Assembly (NCBI GenBank): GCA_938002015.1
Contig: CALLAU010000037.1
Coordinates: forward strand, 47,986 to 111,985
Length of the DNA stretch: 64,000 bases
Reading direction: 5' to 3'
Origin: an uncultured Bdellovibrionales bacterium
GTDB lineage: Bacteria > Bdellovibrionota > Bdellovibrionia > Bdellovibrionales > UBA1609
Position 1 is the stretch's first letter, and each line of letters starts with the position of its first letter. The position numbers and the translations under genes are program-made. The notes beneath the pieces are model-generated. The model was not told the origin of the DNA. It searched no databases and saw nothing but the letters and a program-made list of their open reading frames with translations. Below, piece by piece: positions 53,601 to 62,800 of this stretch.

Positions 53601-56485
53601 CAATCAGTAGTTTGACATTTACAACAGGTGAAAGCACAGAAAACTTTTACTTTAGAGGTCAGTATCCTGAAGCAAGCTTAACGCTAGCTGTTGCAGATAA
53701 TGCAGGTACTTTAACTGGAGATACACTGGCTTGGTCAATCATCGCTGACCTTGGATATTTAGGAACTGCTTCTGTTAGTACAGATAGTATGGGAGATCTT
53801 CTGCCATTTAGAACAGGGTTTAAACCTGTTGCTTCAAGGTATGATGGTATTTATCAAGCACAGCAAATTGCTTTTAGCCCAGATAATACTAAACTCTATG
53901 TTGCCGACTACGGTAGACATAAAATCACTAAATATGACTACTCTACTAATGAGTATTTAGGTTGGATTGGTGCTTTAAGAAAAGAAAATGGTATTGGAGC
54001 TACAGGAAGTAATGTAGCAACACCTAGTCCTGCACTTTGTGTAAGTACTAATAACTATGAACCACTTCCGGGTTGGTGTACCGGTGGTCGTGCAGTAAGC
54101 ACAGATTTAACTACTGGTGGTTTAGGTTATCCTTGGGGTATTGCTGCTGATGCAAATTACGTTTATGTAACAAGTTATAATAATCACTATATTACAAGAC
54201 ATGATGCTGTAACAGGTGCGTTTGATGGTTGGATTGGTTTTATTAATAATTCAACTCCAACAGGAACAGGAACTGGGGGAGCTGCTGGTTGTACATCTGC
54301 ACCAAATAGTTCACAGACTCCAGGTTGGTGTATTGGTGGTAACAGGATGTATCACAACACAACTCACGATGGTGATGGAAGACTTAGGTATCCAAGAGGT
54401 TTAACTATTGATGCTGTTTATATGTATGTAGCCTCTGAGCGTGCGGTATTAAGATATGATAAAACTACAGGTGCCTTTACTGGATGGATTGGAATGGTTG
54501 ATACAATTTCTCCTACTGGTGGTGAAGCAGGTTGTACAAGCACAACTAACAATCAAGTGACTCCAGGTTGGTGTACTGGTGGTAGATATAAAAATTCAGA
54601 TCCAAGAAGTACAGGGGCTGTAAATACAGCAACAGATATCATTATTGATGGTACTGATATGTATGTTTTAAACAGTGGTAATGGTGGTGTAATAAATAGA
54701 TATAATGTAACTACAGGTGCATTTATTGAAACGCTAGCAAACCTAAACTTTACTTGGACAAATCCACAACAGTTTACATATGATGGAACACATTTTTATG
54801 TTGCTGATGATGAAAGAATTTTAAAAGTTTCTTCAACTGGATTAATTGAGTCATGGATGGGTAAAGTTGCAAATAATGCTGGTATGTCTGGAAATCCAGG
54901 ATGTAACTCTTTAAGTCCAAATGATAACACTCCAGGTTGGTGTTTAGGTGGTACACATAAGCCAGGTTTAGATGAAGAGTCATTTATTAATACTTGGGGT
55001 ATTGCAGATGATGGAGCTGGTAATTTACTTGCTATAAGTAGAAACCTTCCTATGATTAAAAAGTTTGATAAAACAACTGGTAATTATCAAGGTTCATTAG
55101 GTGCAGAAAGTGTGAGTCCGACAAGTTGGACATCAGATAGAACTGCAGATGCTGAGTTTTATGGTTTTGATGATCACTCAGGATATAACCCTCTTGGTTC
55201 AATTATAATAGGTGATACTCTTTATTTAACTGATAGAGAAGGATCAAGAATTAAAAAAATTAACAAGAAAACTGGTGAACTTCTTGGTTGGATTGGTGGT
55301 ATTACATCATCTCCAACAGGTGGAGAAAATCCAGGATGTCCTGCTGCAAATGCTTACGGACCAGCTCCAGGTTGGTGTTTAGGTGCAAACATGTATCCTT
55401 CTTTTACTTGGGGTGATAACAATATGATTGATGATAATGCTGATGGTATTATGAGAAATCCATATGGTTTAGCAACTGATGGAACATGGTTGTATGTAAC
55501 AGATAGGGCTCTTCATAGAATTCAAAGATTTAATGCTTCAACAGGAGCATATGGTGGTTGGATAGGAAGAGTTGGTAATATATCTCCAACAGGAGGGGAC
55601 CCTGGTTGTAGTGGTACTCCAAATAACTCTGTTACTCCAGGTTGGTGCTTAGGTGGTATAAGTGAATCAGGAAATGCTGATGGTAACATGAATGAGCCTG
55701 CTGGTATTACATATAATGGTGGAAATCTTTATGTAATTGATGCTAACAATGAAAGAGTTATTTCAATTAATGCTGTAAGTGGTGCATTTAATGGTTGGAT
55801 AGGAAGAGTAAATGCAGCTCCTAGTTCTGGTTGTACAACAGGAAGTAATGGTCAATATACTGTGTCTTTATCTGGCTGGTGTATAGGCGGTACTGCAAGA
55901 CGGGCAAATGATAGAACTGATAGAGGTGGTGGCTTTAACTTTGAATGGGATGATCGTGGAGATATCTTTACAGATGGAAGTTTTCTTTACGTCACAAACA
56001 CTAGAAACATAAGAATTGATAAAATTGGTTTTGATGGAACTTTTATTGAAGCATTTAGAACAAGACAAGATAACTATACGCAAGTTTGGACTGCAGGGCC
56101 TTCAACTGCTGTTGGTAGCGTAAGTGGTGGATCAAACTGTTCATATCCAATAGGTGTTTGGGGTGATGCAACTCATATGTATGTTTTAGTTGGATCTCCT
56201 TGTAATAGTACGGGTACAACTTTAGCGGTAATTAAAGTCGATAAGACGACAGGAAGTGTCTTTGGCTGGAAAGGTGGGATTGACTCTGCTAACACACCAA
56301 CAGGTGGAGAGCCTGGCTGTGCTGGTGCAACTGGTACAACTCCAGCCTGGTGCCAAGGAGGAAGAGTTTCTGTTGGTGCTAAACTTGGACAGTTTAGTGG
56401 TAACCACGGAATGCTGACAGGTGATAATGAATTTATTTATGTAACAGATTATTCGGGGAACAGAATAGTAAGGGTTCCAAAATGA
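50675..56485 (+). CDS. Giant repeat lipoprotein with beta-propeller and Cys-pair repeats
   Basis: From the ATG at 50675 (TGAGG seven bases upstream; a second ATG at 50663 is possible) the protein has 1936 residues. The lipobox is SVGC (Cys33). Domains in order: an FN3 domain (about 60-145, ESKVTLAWTASTSSEVTGYNIY), a possible second FN3, then five or so Ig-like repeats to about residue 1020, several beginning with a Cys motif such as SGSCSGTITLQLQDLGG. The last 900 residues are NHL-like propeller blades (NKLYVADYGRHKITKYD, YVYVTSYNNHYITRHDAVTGAF) with eight Cys-containing inserts GWIG-PTGG-GC-TPGWCxGG. It is probably exported to the cell surface as an adhesin or binding scaffold. Confidence 0.88.
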   Translation: MFDAKRSHWFFTSKDIFKNTFYALLLVFISVGCVPSEKKLSSEDIEGDTSYGGFSGLDSAQTISESKVTLAWTASTSSEVTGYNIYNVTLPSNPVLIKTVDSDTTSTTLSGLNEGFLYKFRVKLTTATQNEDGNERDLPAIPYSGVQSSTVLSSTSVRLDYIEPSPGEALEARAYCQVGTDPAWQLMATITDMSLTSVDITGLMPNLSYVCRVNVVVDGREDNNLSTVSFVALGQADRLVFVTEPGNAQSGELLTQQPVVHVLDENDNIVSGGPDSTALITLTVSVASPTTGSVRGTFAVNAVAGVATFTDLYIEEAGLKILSATKADTSSLSFGTPSMSVDSAQFNITSGNISPTLSTLTIDPPSTPQVANGTDFYVVTFTLRDQFGNPVAGILPQFSSNTLGDFLSQPVSPTDVAGQTTGTISTTVSDTNTSNTRTISISSPSGLNTVDVDAPFDPGPANRLSFTVQPINSPAGANGLNELRVAVQDVQGNIITTGSGSTDTINMSISNNVGGAVLSGTTSRAAVAGIAIFDDLGIDITANGYRLISSSGSLNPATSNNFNVTAGQPQVISMTGPTDTLSGSCSGTITLQLQDLGGNPARAVSNTTVQLSGLGNASLYSSNTCAGVPLSTNVTFTPGTDTRTLFLESQKVEALTIVGTDASAVLTPSNYNINVTPSRMRFTAEAALPTPPGNDLLVTAGTCSTAMTITPLAEDGSQGEVFSSTTVSLTGITGSQATIYSDASCTTVVDPASVSLNIASPPNEDTILYIQDPRGETLSVNVVDVSGDIATVSTPQTIRILASDIDFVGPSTVVAGQCSAVFTITLEDTQGNNVDTPSNLNLDVVGLSGSPTGQFYTSPSCSGGGSNSSVTVPASSAITTVYFRGLNSEILNISISDPNGDMNNSQVVNLTVSPSEFRITSPGGSDSMTSECAGPFVLDLLDGQGSVSQAVGTIVGNLSGEGDAGGFYSDATCDTSISSLTFTTGESTENFYFRGQYPEASLTLAVADNAGTLTGDTLAWSIIADLGYLGTASVSTDSMGDLLPFRTGFKPVASRYDGIYQAQQIAFSPDNTKLYVADYGRHKITKYDYSTNEYLGWIGALRKENGIGATGSNVATPSPALCVSTNNYEPLPGWCTGGRAVSTDLTTGGLGYPWGIAADANYVYVTSYNNHYITRHDAVTGAFDGWIGFINNSTPTGTGTGGAAGCTSAPNSSQTPGWCIGGNRMYHNTTHDGDGRLRYPRGLTIDAVYMYVASERAVLRYDKTTGAFTGWIGMVDTISPTGGEAGCTSTTNNQVTPGWCTGGRYKNSDPRSTGAVNTATDIIIDGTDMYVLNSGNGGVINRYNVTTGAFIETLANLNFTWTNPQQFTYDGTHFYVADDERILKVSSTGLIESWMGKVANNAGMSGNPGCNSLSPNDNTPGWCLGGTHKPGLDEESFINTWGIADDGAGNLLAISRNLPMIKKFDKTTGNYQGSLGAESVSPTSWTSDRTADAEFYGFDDHSGYNPLGSIIIGDTLYLTDREGSRIKKINKKTGELLGWIGGITSSPTGGENPGCPAANAYGPAPGWCLGANMYPSFTWGDNNMIDDNADGIMRNPYGLATDGTWLYVTDRALHRIQRFNASTGAYGGWIGRVGNISPTGGDPGCSGTPNNSVTPGWCLGGISESGNADGNMNEPAGITYNGGNLYVIDANNERVISINAVSGAFNGWIGRVNAAPSSGCTTGSNGQYTVSLSGWCIGGTARRANDRTDRGGGFNFEWDDRGDIFTDGSFLYVTNTRNIRIDKIGFDGTFIEAFRTRQDNYTQVWTAGPSTAVGSVSGGSNCSYPIGVWGDATHMYVLVGSPCNSTGTTLAVIKVDKTTGSVFGWKGGIDSANTPTGGEPGCAGATGTTPAWCQGGRVSVGAKLGQFSGNHGMLTGDNEFIYVTDYSGNRIVRVPK
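53955..56385 (+). repeat. Eight GWIG...TPGWCxGG repeats in the giant lipoprotein
   Basis: Within the propeller half, the insert GWIG-x(5-9)-PTGG-x(2-3)-GC-x(6-10)-TPGWC-x-GG occurs eight times, starting near 53959, 54228, 54483, 54852, 55287, 55557, 55795 and 56267. Nearly every copy has two cysteines about 14-18 residues apart, placed between propeller strands. Copy 1 has LC in place of GC, copy 4 begins SWMG and copy 7 has the shorter SSGC. I know of no named domain with this signature. Confidence 0.8.
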
Positions 56486-56520
56486 TAGATATTTAAAGAA
56501 AGAAAACTTTAAGGTATAAA

Positions 56521-59500
56521 ATGGGTACGTTGATGAACAAAATTTTAAACAAGAAAACACTGTTATTACTAGCAGTGTTTTTTCAGTTTGGATGTAAAAA
56601 GAGTCTAGACATTGAGTCAGGTTCTATTAATCCAGGATTTGATCCAGATGAAAATATTCCAACTATTTCAATTCCATCTGAGCCTGTTTTTTATTCAAAT
56701 AGCTCAAGCTTAACTATTCAAGGAATTTGTAATAGTGGAGCAAGAGTTAACCTGTCAGGTACTTCAACAGACTCACAAATATGTTCAAGTTCAAGTTATA
56801 GCTTTACTGTTAATCAAAGCGTAGATGGATCATATAACTATTCTGTTAACCAAGTTTTAAATGGAGACTCTTCAAATACTTCAAGTGTTCTTTGGATTAG
56901 AAAAACAAGTGTGTCACTTCCGGCTTTAACAAACCCTTCATCTAATCCTTATTTATCTAGTGAAACTGTTTTAAATATTCAGGGAAGTTGCGAAACTGGA
57001 GCTACTTTAACTCTAGGATTAGATGCTAGTGGTACAACAACTTGTGTGAATTCACAGTTTAGTATGACTGATAGTAAATTTAGTGATGGAACATATAATA
57101 TTAGAGTCACGCAAACTGATCAGGCAGGTAATTCTGCAGACTTTGACTTTATCTGGGATAAGCAAATTATCTCAATAACTCCAAGTAATCCACAAATTAT
57201 TGTAACTCAAAGTCAGGTTTTTTCTGCTCTTGGAGGATCGGGGTCTTATTCTGCCGTACTTATCACTAATAACTCTGGTGGTTCGTATGATGATATGACT
57301 AATACATACACTGCAGGAACTGTAGCAGGTGTGACTGACCAAATTGAATTTACTGATGGACAAGGGTTTACTCAAACTGTTGATGTACAAGTTTTACCAG
57401 ATGTTGCAGATCATTTTGAATTTGGAGTGCCAAGTGGTGATAACCAAAACCAAACTATTGGTAATGCTTTAACGGATCAACTTGTTGCAATGGTTGCTGA
57501 CAGGTATGGTAATGCTGTTCCTGGTTATTCAGTTCTTGTTGAGAATACAACAGGTGATATTAACGTTTTAGGTTCGATTGCAAGAATTTCGGATGCTTCA
57601 GGACTTATTTTAATTGACGCTATTCAAGGTTTTTCAGCATTTAGATCATATGTTTCCGTAAGACCCGCAGTTGGAGCTCTACCTGATGTTGTTGGCTCTA
57701 CTAATACAGCCTTAAGGTTTCAGGTTCTTAGTAATAATAATAACTCTGGAAATTTTGACCTTATATTTGATGCAGGTAATAACCCTGAAAATGTTTTAGT
57801 AACGGATATTAATGCTGACGGCGAAAATGATGTTCTCGTTTTAAATAAAGGGGAGTCAACCGTTTCAGTTTTAATTGGTGTTGGAAATGGTTTATTTACA
57901 GCACTGCCAAAGGTAATAGGCCTTTGTAGTGGACCAAGTTCAATGGTTTTAGGTTTGTTTAATGCAGATGCTAATGAAGATTTACTTCTTTCATGTAGTG
58001 GAGAGTATTCATTTATGGCTGGTAATGGTAACGGAACTTTTGCTACAGCTGTTAATGTTGCAATTACAGGTTCTGAAAGTATTCCAGTTGATTTAGTGGC
58101 TGGAGATTTTAACGGTGATACGCAACTAGATTTTGCAATGACTTCAGCTGGCTTAAACACTATTGCAGTAAGACTTGGTAACAACGATGGAACTTTTCAA
58201 GCGCCTTCTTTTTTAACAACAGGTTCATCTCCAAGTAAAATTTTTGCAGCAGATGTTGATAATCAAAATAGAGAAGACTTAGCTGTTATAAATGCTGGTG
58301 AAGACTCAGTAAGTGTTTTTATTAACAATGGTTCAGGTGTATTTGCAGCTGGAGTAAAATACTTTACAGGTCTTGCTCCTGCAGCAATAGAATTAGTTGA
58401 TTTAAATTCTGATTCTTATAAAGATATTGTAGTTGTTAATAATGTTGATAATAACCTCTCTGTTTTCTTAAACAATTTAGATGGAACATTTGGTTTTGCT
58501 ATTAATACAACAACAGGGAATAGCCCGATTGCTGTAAAAGCCATGCTTATTAACAACGATTCTTTTATGGATTTAGTCACTGCAAATATTGGTGATAGCA
58601 CAGCTTCAATTCTTTATGGGCAAAACAATGGAACTTTTATTGCTGAGCCAGCACTGCCAACTACACTTAACCCTATAGCTGTAAATGCTGCAGATTTTAA
58701 TAATGATTCTTCCTCTGATATTGTCTTAATATCAAGTGGTGAAGCTAAGGTTCAGGTTATACCAAGTCAAGCAGATGGCACTTTAGGGTATGTTACAAAT
58801 ACTGGAACAAGCCCAGCAATGTCACTTAGCGCAGATTTAGATGGAGATGGAATTACAGATAAAGCAGTAGTTAATAGAGGTGCTAACTCTATAACTTTAC
58901 TTAAAGGTGATAACTCAGGTTTGTTTACTTCTATGGGACCAGATCTAACAACAGGTGGATCTCCAGTTGATGCTATTACTGTAGATTTAAATGGTGATGG
59001 TGAGCTTGATATTGTAACTGTTAATTTTGGAACAAACTCAATAAGAGTTCTTTTAGGACAAGGTGCTGGTGTTTTTGGTAGTCAGGCTGACTATCCAACA
59101 GGGTCTCAACCGACAGCAGTAGTTGCCGGTGATTTTAACTCTGATGGTATAGTTGATTTAGCTGTAACTGTGAGTGGTTTAAATAATGTTGCCTACTTTG
59201 CAGGTTCAGGGTCAGGAACGTTTCCAACAAGAGTTTATTTTAGCACAGGAGCTCAGCCATCAGATATTGTTGCTGCGGATTTAAATAATGATCACAGATT
59301 AGATCTTGTTGTTTCGAATCAATCAGACGGAAATGTAAGTGTTTTTATCTCAAATGGTGATGGAACTTTTCAAACTGCCACTCAGTATACTGCTGAATCT
59401 GGAACCAACGCTGTTGCAGTTGGCTATTTAAATGCAGATGCTTTTGTTGATATAGTTGCTTTAAATAACCTTTCTTCATCTGTAAGTGTTCTCACAGGTC

Positions 59501-59799
59501 AGGGTAATGGGTCATTTAATATAGCTTCTAATTACTTTGCAGGATTTAATCCAGTAGGTTTATCAAAAGGTGATTTAAATGGTGATAACAATGAAGACCT
59601 TGTTGTAGGAAATGGAATCAACCAAACTGCTACAATACTTTTTGGTTCATTAGCAGGAAACTTTTCAATTAATGACACAATAACGACAAATGTTAATACA
59701 GTTCATGTAGAGGTAAATGATTTAAATAATGATGGTGCACTTGATTTAAGTTTAACAGGTGAAACAAATTCTAAACTTAAGATTATGTTAGGGCATTAA
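56521..59799 (+). CDS. Giant FG-GAP/VCBS repeat lipoprotein
   Basis: The 1092-residue protein has a lipoprotein signal (lipobox QFGC, Cys25). Two Ig-like domains with Cys pairs follow at about 55-230 (SLTIQGICNSGARVNLSG, VLNIQGSCETGATLTLG), then a beta domain to about 410. From about 420 to the end there are around fourteen FG-GAP/VCBS repeats of the form DLNGDGxxDxVxxNxGxxSVxVLLGxGxGxF, with DxNxDGxxD calcium loops (VADFNSDGIVDLAV, TVDLNGDGELDIVT, DLNNDGALDLSL). These make two seven-bladed propellers, as in integrin-alpha-like surface proteins. AAGGT serves as ribosome-binding site. The gene starts 35 bases after the previous giant lipoprotein. Confidence 0.9.
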   Translation: MGTLMNKILNKKTLLLLAVFFQFGCKKSLDIESGSINPGFDPDENIPTISIPSEPVFYSNSSSLTIQGICNSGARVNLSGTSTDSQICSSSSYSFTVNQSVDGSYNYSVNQVLNGDSSNTSSVLWIRKTSVSLPALTNPSSNPYLSSETVLNIQGSCETGATLTLGLDASGTTTCVNSQFSMTDSKFSDGTYNIRVTQTDQAGNSADFDFIWDKQIISITPSNPQIIVTQSQVFSALGGSGSYSAVLITNNSGGSYDDMTNTYTAGTVAGVTDQIEFTDGQGFTQTVDVQVLPDVADHFEFGVPSGDNQNQTIGNALTDQLVAMVADRYGNAVPGYSVLVENTTGDINVLGSIARISDASGLILIDAIQGFSAFRSYVSVRPAVGALPDVVGSTNTALRFQVLSNNNNSGNFDLIFDAGNNPENVLVTDINADGENDVLVLNKGESTVSVLIGVGNGLFTALPKVIGLCSGPSSMVLGLFNADANEDLLLSCSGEYSFMAGNGNGTFATAVNVAITGSESIPVDLVAGDFNGDTQLDFAMTSAGLNTIAVRLGNNDGTFQAPSFLTTGSSPSKIFAADVDNQNREDLAVINAGEDSVSVFINNGSGVFAAGVKYFTGLAPAAIELVDLNSDSYKDIVVVNNVDNNLSVFLNNLDGTFGFAINTTTGNSPIAVKAMLINNDSFMDLVTANIGDSTASILYGQNNGTFIAEPALPTTLNPIAVNAADFNNDSSSDIVLISSGEAKVQVIPSQADGTLGYVTNTGTSPAMSLSADLDGDGITDKAVVNRGANSITLLKGDNSGLFTSMGPDLTTGGSPVDAITVDLNGDGELDIVTVNFGTNSIRVLLGQGAGVFGSQADYPTGSQPTAVVAGDFNSDGIVDLAVTVSGLNNVAYFAGSGSGTFPTRVYFSTGAQPSDIVAADLNNDHRLDLVVSNQSDGNVSVFISNGDGTFQTATQYTAESGTNAVAVGYLNADAFVDIVALNNLSSSVSVLTGQGNGSFNIASNYFAGFNPVGLSKGDLNGDNNEDLVVGNGINQTATILFGSLAGNFSINDTITTNVNTVHVEVNDLNNDGALDLSLTGETNSKLKIMLGH

Positions 59800-59808
59800 G
59801 TAGGCTTT

Positions 59809-62800
59809 ATGTTTCTTGTCCGTTTGCTCCTCTTATTAACAACATTACTAATGATCTCTTGTTCTGATGGGGAGATTAAAGAGTCTTCGCAAAGTTCTCC
59901 TTTTGCAGTTTCAAATAGAACGATAGTTGATTATTCGGCAGTGAGTGTAACTGTAAACTTTCAAGGAGCTTTTGAAAGTGGTAGTGTGAATGATCTTGAT
60001 GAAGTCCAATTCTACTCTCAAGAAAATTGTCAGGGTAGTCCAATTGGAAGCATTCTTATGCAAACCTTTAAAACTGATGGTATAAATTTAGACTTAACAC
60101 CAAACGTAGAGACTAGTCTTTATATTTCAACTCTAGCTAGTTCAGAATGCTTCTTTGTTGAAGACTATACAAACCCAGTTTTAGCTCCGCAAGACCCTTC
60201 TTTTGTAAACGTATCTCCTCCTTCACCATCAAGAACGGTTTTCACTCCAGGCCTTTTTGGTAATGGCTTTCCAGACTCTGGTACTGTGAGTTTTTATGAT
60301 GATGCTGGGTGTTTAAACTTATTAGATCAAGGAAGTGTAAGTGACTTTAAATCAAGTGGAGTTCAAGTAACTGTACCGCAAAATGCTACAACCAGTATTC
60401 ATGCTCAAATATCAGATTTTGCGAATACAACTTCAGCGTGTGTGCCAATGCTTGATTACGTTCATTCAGATGCACTAAGTGATCCTCCTTTACTTACTTC
60501 ATTAACTCCTGCATCTCCAAGCAACTCAAGTACAACGCCAACAGTTGTTGGTACAACAGCAGTAGGAACTGTTACAGTTGGATTATACAGTGATTCTGCA
60601 TGTTCGATTCTTCTTGCTGATGGGGATCCAGCTGATTTTTCATCAACTGGTTTTCAGATATCAATGGGTTTAAACTCAACGATTACAATTTATGCTAAAT
60701 CAATGGATAATATGGCTCAACCTTCAGTTTGTGCTCTTCTTGGAAGTTATACACATGATGATGTTCCTCCAGATAATCCGTCTTATAGTAGTGCAAACCC
60801 AGTATCACCAACTAATCAAACAACTTCTCCAAGTATTATAGGAACGAGTTCTATAGATACAGATACAATGAGATTTTATGATTCAAACTTTTGTTTAACG
60901 AGTCTTGGTGTAGGTACAAAAGCTGAGTTTGAGGGAAGTGGTATAGCAGTTGGTGTTGGTGCTAATGATACCACTCAAATTTATGGCAGAGCTTTTGATG
61001 AAGCAGGGAATGAATCAGACTGTGTTTCATTTACTTCATACTCACATAATACTATACCACCTAATTCACCATTATTTAGTGCAACAGTTCCGACATCTCC
61101 TACCAACCAAAGCACGACTCCTTTTATACAAGGAGACGCAGCTTCAAGAACTGTTCAGCTTAATTTTTATGATGATGCTGGGTGTTTAAGTTTAATTGGC
61201 CAGGGTTCTGCAACTGATTATGAGAATGCAGGTATACAGCTAACCGTTGGAGCAGATACAACAACATCAATATATACAACTGTTTCTGATCTAGAAGGAA
61301 ATGTTTCATCATGTGAGTTTCATGCAAGTTATGATCATTCAAGTGCAGCTTCACCTGATCCAGCTTTTTTTGCAACATTTCCAGCTTCTCCATCAAACTC
61401 TTCAAACACACCCTCTGTTATAGGAACAGCTGATAGTTCAATTCAAAGTGTTAATTTATATAGTGAGAATACGTGTACAAATAGTTTAGGTGGAGGTTCA
61501 AGAGGGCAGTTTGTATCTTCTGGTGTCACGGTGAATCTACCTCTTAATTCAACAAACGATATTTATGCACAAGCAACAGATATCTACGGAAACCTTTCAA
61601 GCTGTTCTTTACTAACTCAGTACATACATAATACTATTCCACCTCTTGATCCAACTTATACAGCGGTATCTCCTGTTTCACCAAATAATATGTCTATTAC
61701 TCCAACTATTACTGGAGACTCATTACATAACCCTTCTAGTCAGCTGCAACCTTTAGAGGTTTCTTTTTATGATAGTCCTTCATGTGTAAGTCGTTTAGGA
61801 CAAGGAACACCTGCAGACTATAATACTCCAGGTTTAGTTATTAATGTTGCAGCTAATGGTTTAACACAAATTTATGGAAGAACTGAAGATGCGGCAGGGA
61901 ACGTTTCTAACTGCACTTACTTAACAGATTATATACACAATAACAGAGTTCCTGCAGCTCCTCAGTTTTTATCAGCAAGCCCTGGTAGTCCGTCATATAA
62001 TCCAGATATTAGTATTACAGGAGCATATGGTACGAGTTCTGATTTTATGAATAGAGTAAGTATTATAGTATATGATGATCCTGGTTGTACAAATGAGCTC
62101 ACAAATGCAGATCCTGCTTTATTTGATTCTACAGGTGTTCCTGTTACGGTTGGTTTAAATCAGATTACAGACCTCTATGCTTTAACTGTTAACGAAGTTG
62201 GTACTCAATCTGCTTGTACATCTCTTACAAGCTTTAGACACCATGACTTACCTCCAAGCAGTGTAAATGCAGTTGTTAATTCTGATGGATCAATAAACTT
62301 AACATGGTTTCCAGACACAATTGCTAGTCCAGCACCGTCTTACTCTATTGAAAGATCCCTTTCTTCAACTGGTCCCTTTACAGTTATTAATGCTAATCAA
62401 GCTTCAAATTCTTTTAGAGATTACTTTGTAAGTGATAATACAGAGTATTTTTATAGAGTTTATGCAAGTAATTCAACTGGGAGGAGTCAAAATTCATCAG
62501 TTGTAAGTGAAACTGTAGTTTCTCCTCCATCAGTTCCAGCTGCAAGTTTAACAGCTACAGGTTACGATGCTACTGTTACTTTAACTTGGAGTGGCTTTCC
62601 ACAAAACATGGCCTATAAACTTTCTAGATCTCTTAATTATGGAGGTCCTTTTGAAAGAATAGGAACTGATATATTAACAACATCATACCAAGATGATGCT
62701 GTTGTTAATAACCAAACATATTATTATCTTATAGAGGCTACAAATCCTTCGGGTTTAAGTATGAGATCAAATATAGCTTCTGTTGTTCCAAGACCACAGC

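Noticed and set aside
60950..61411. Two short frames on both strands within the third giant lipoprotein
   Set aside because: They are shadows of the unbroken frame from 59809 and are leucine/histidine-rich artefacts of its repeats.
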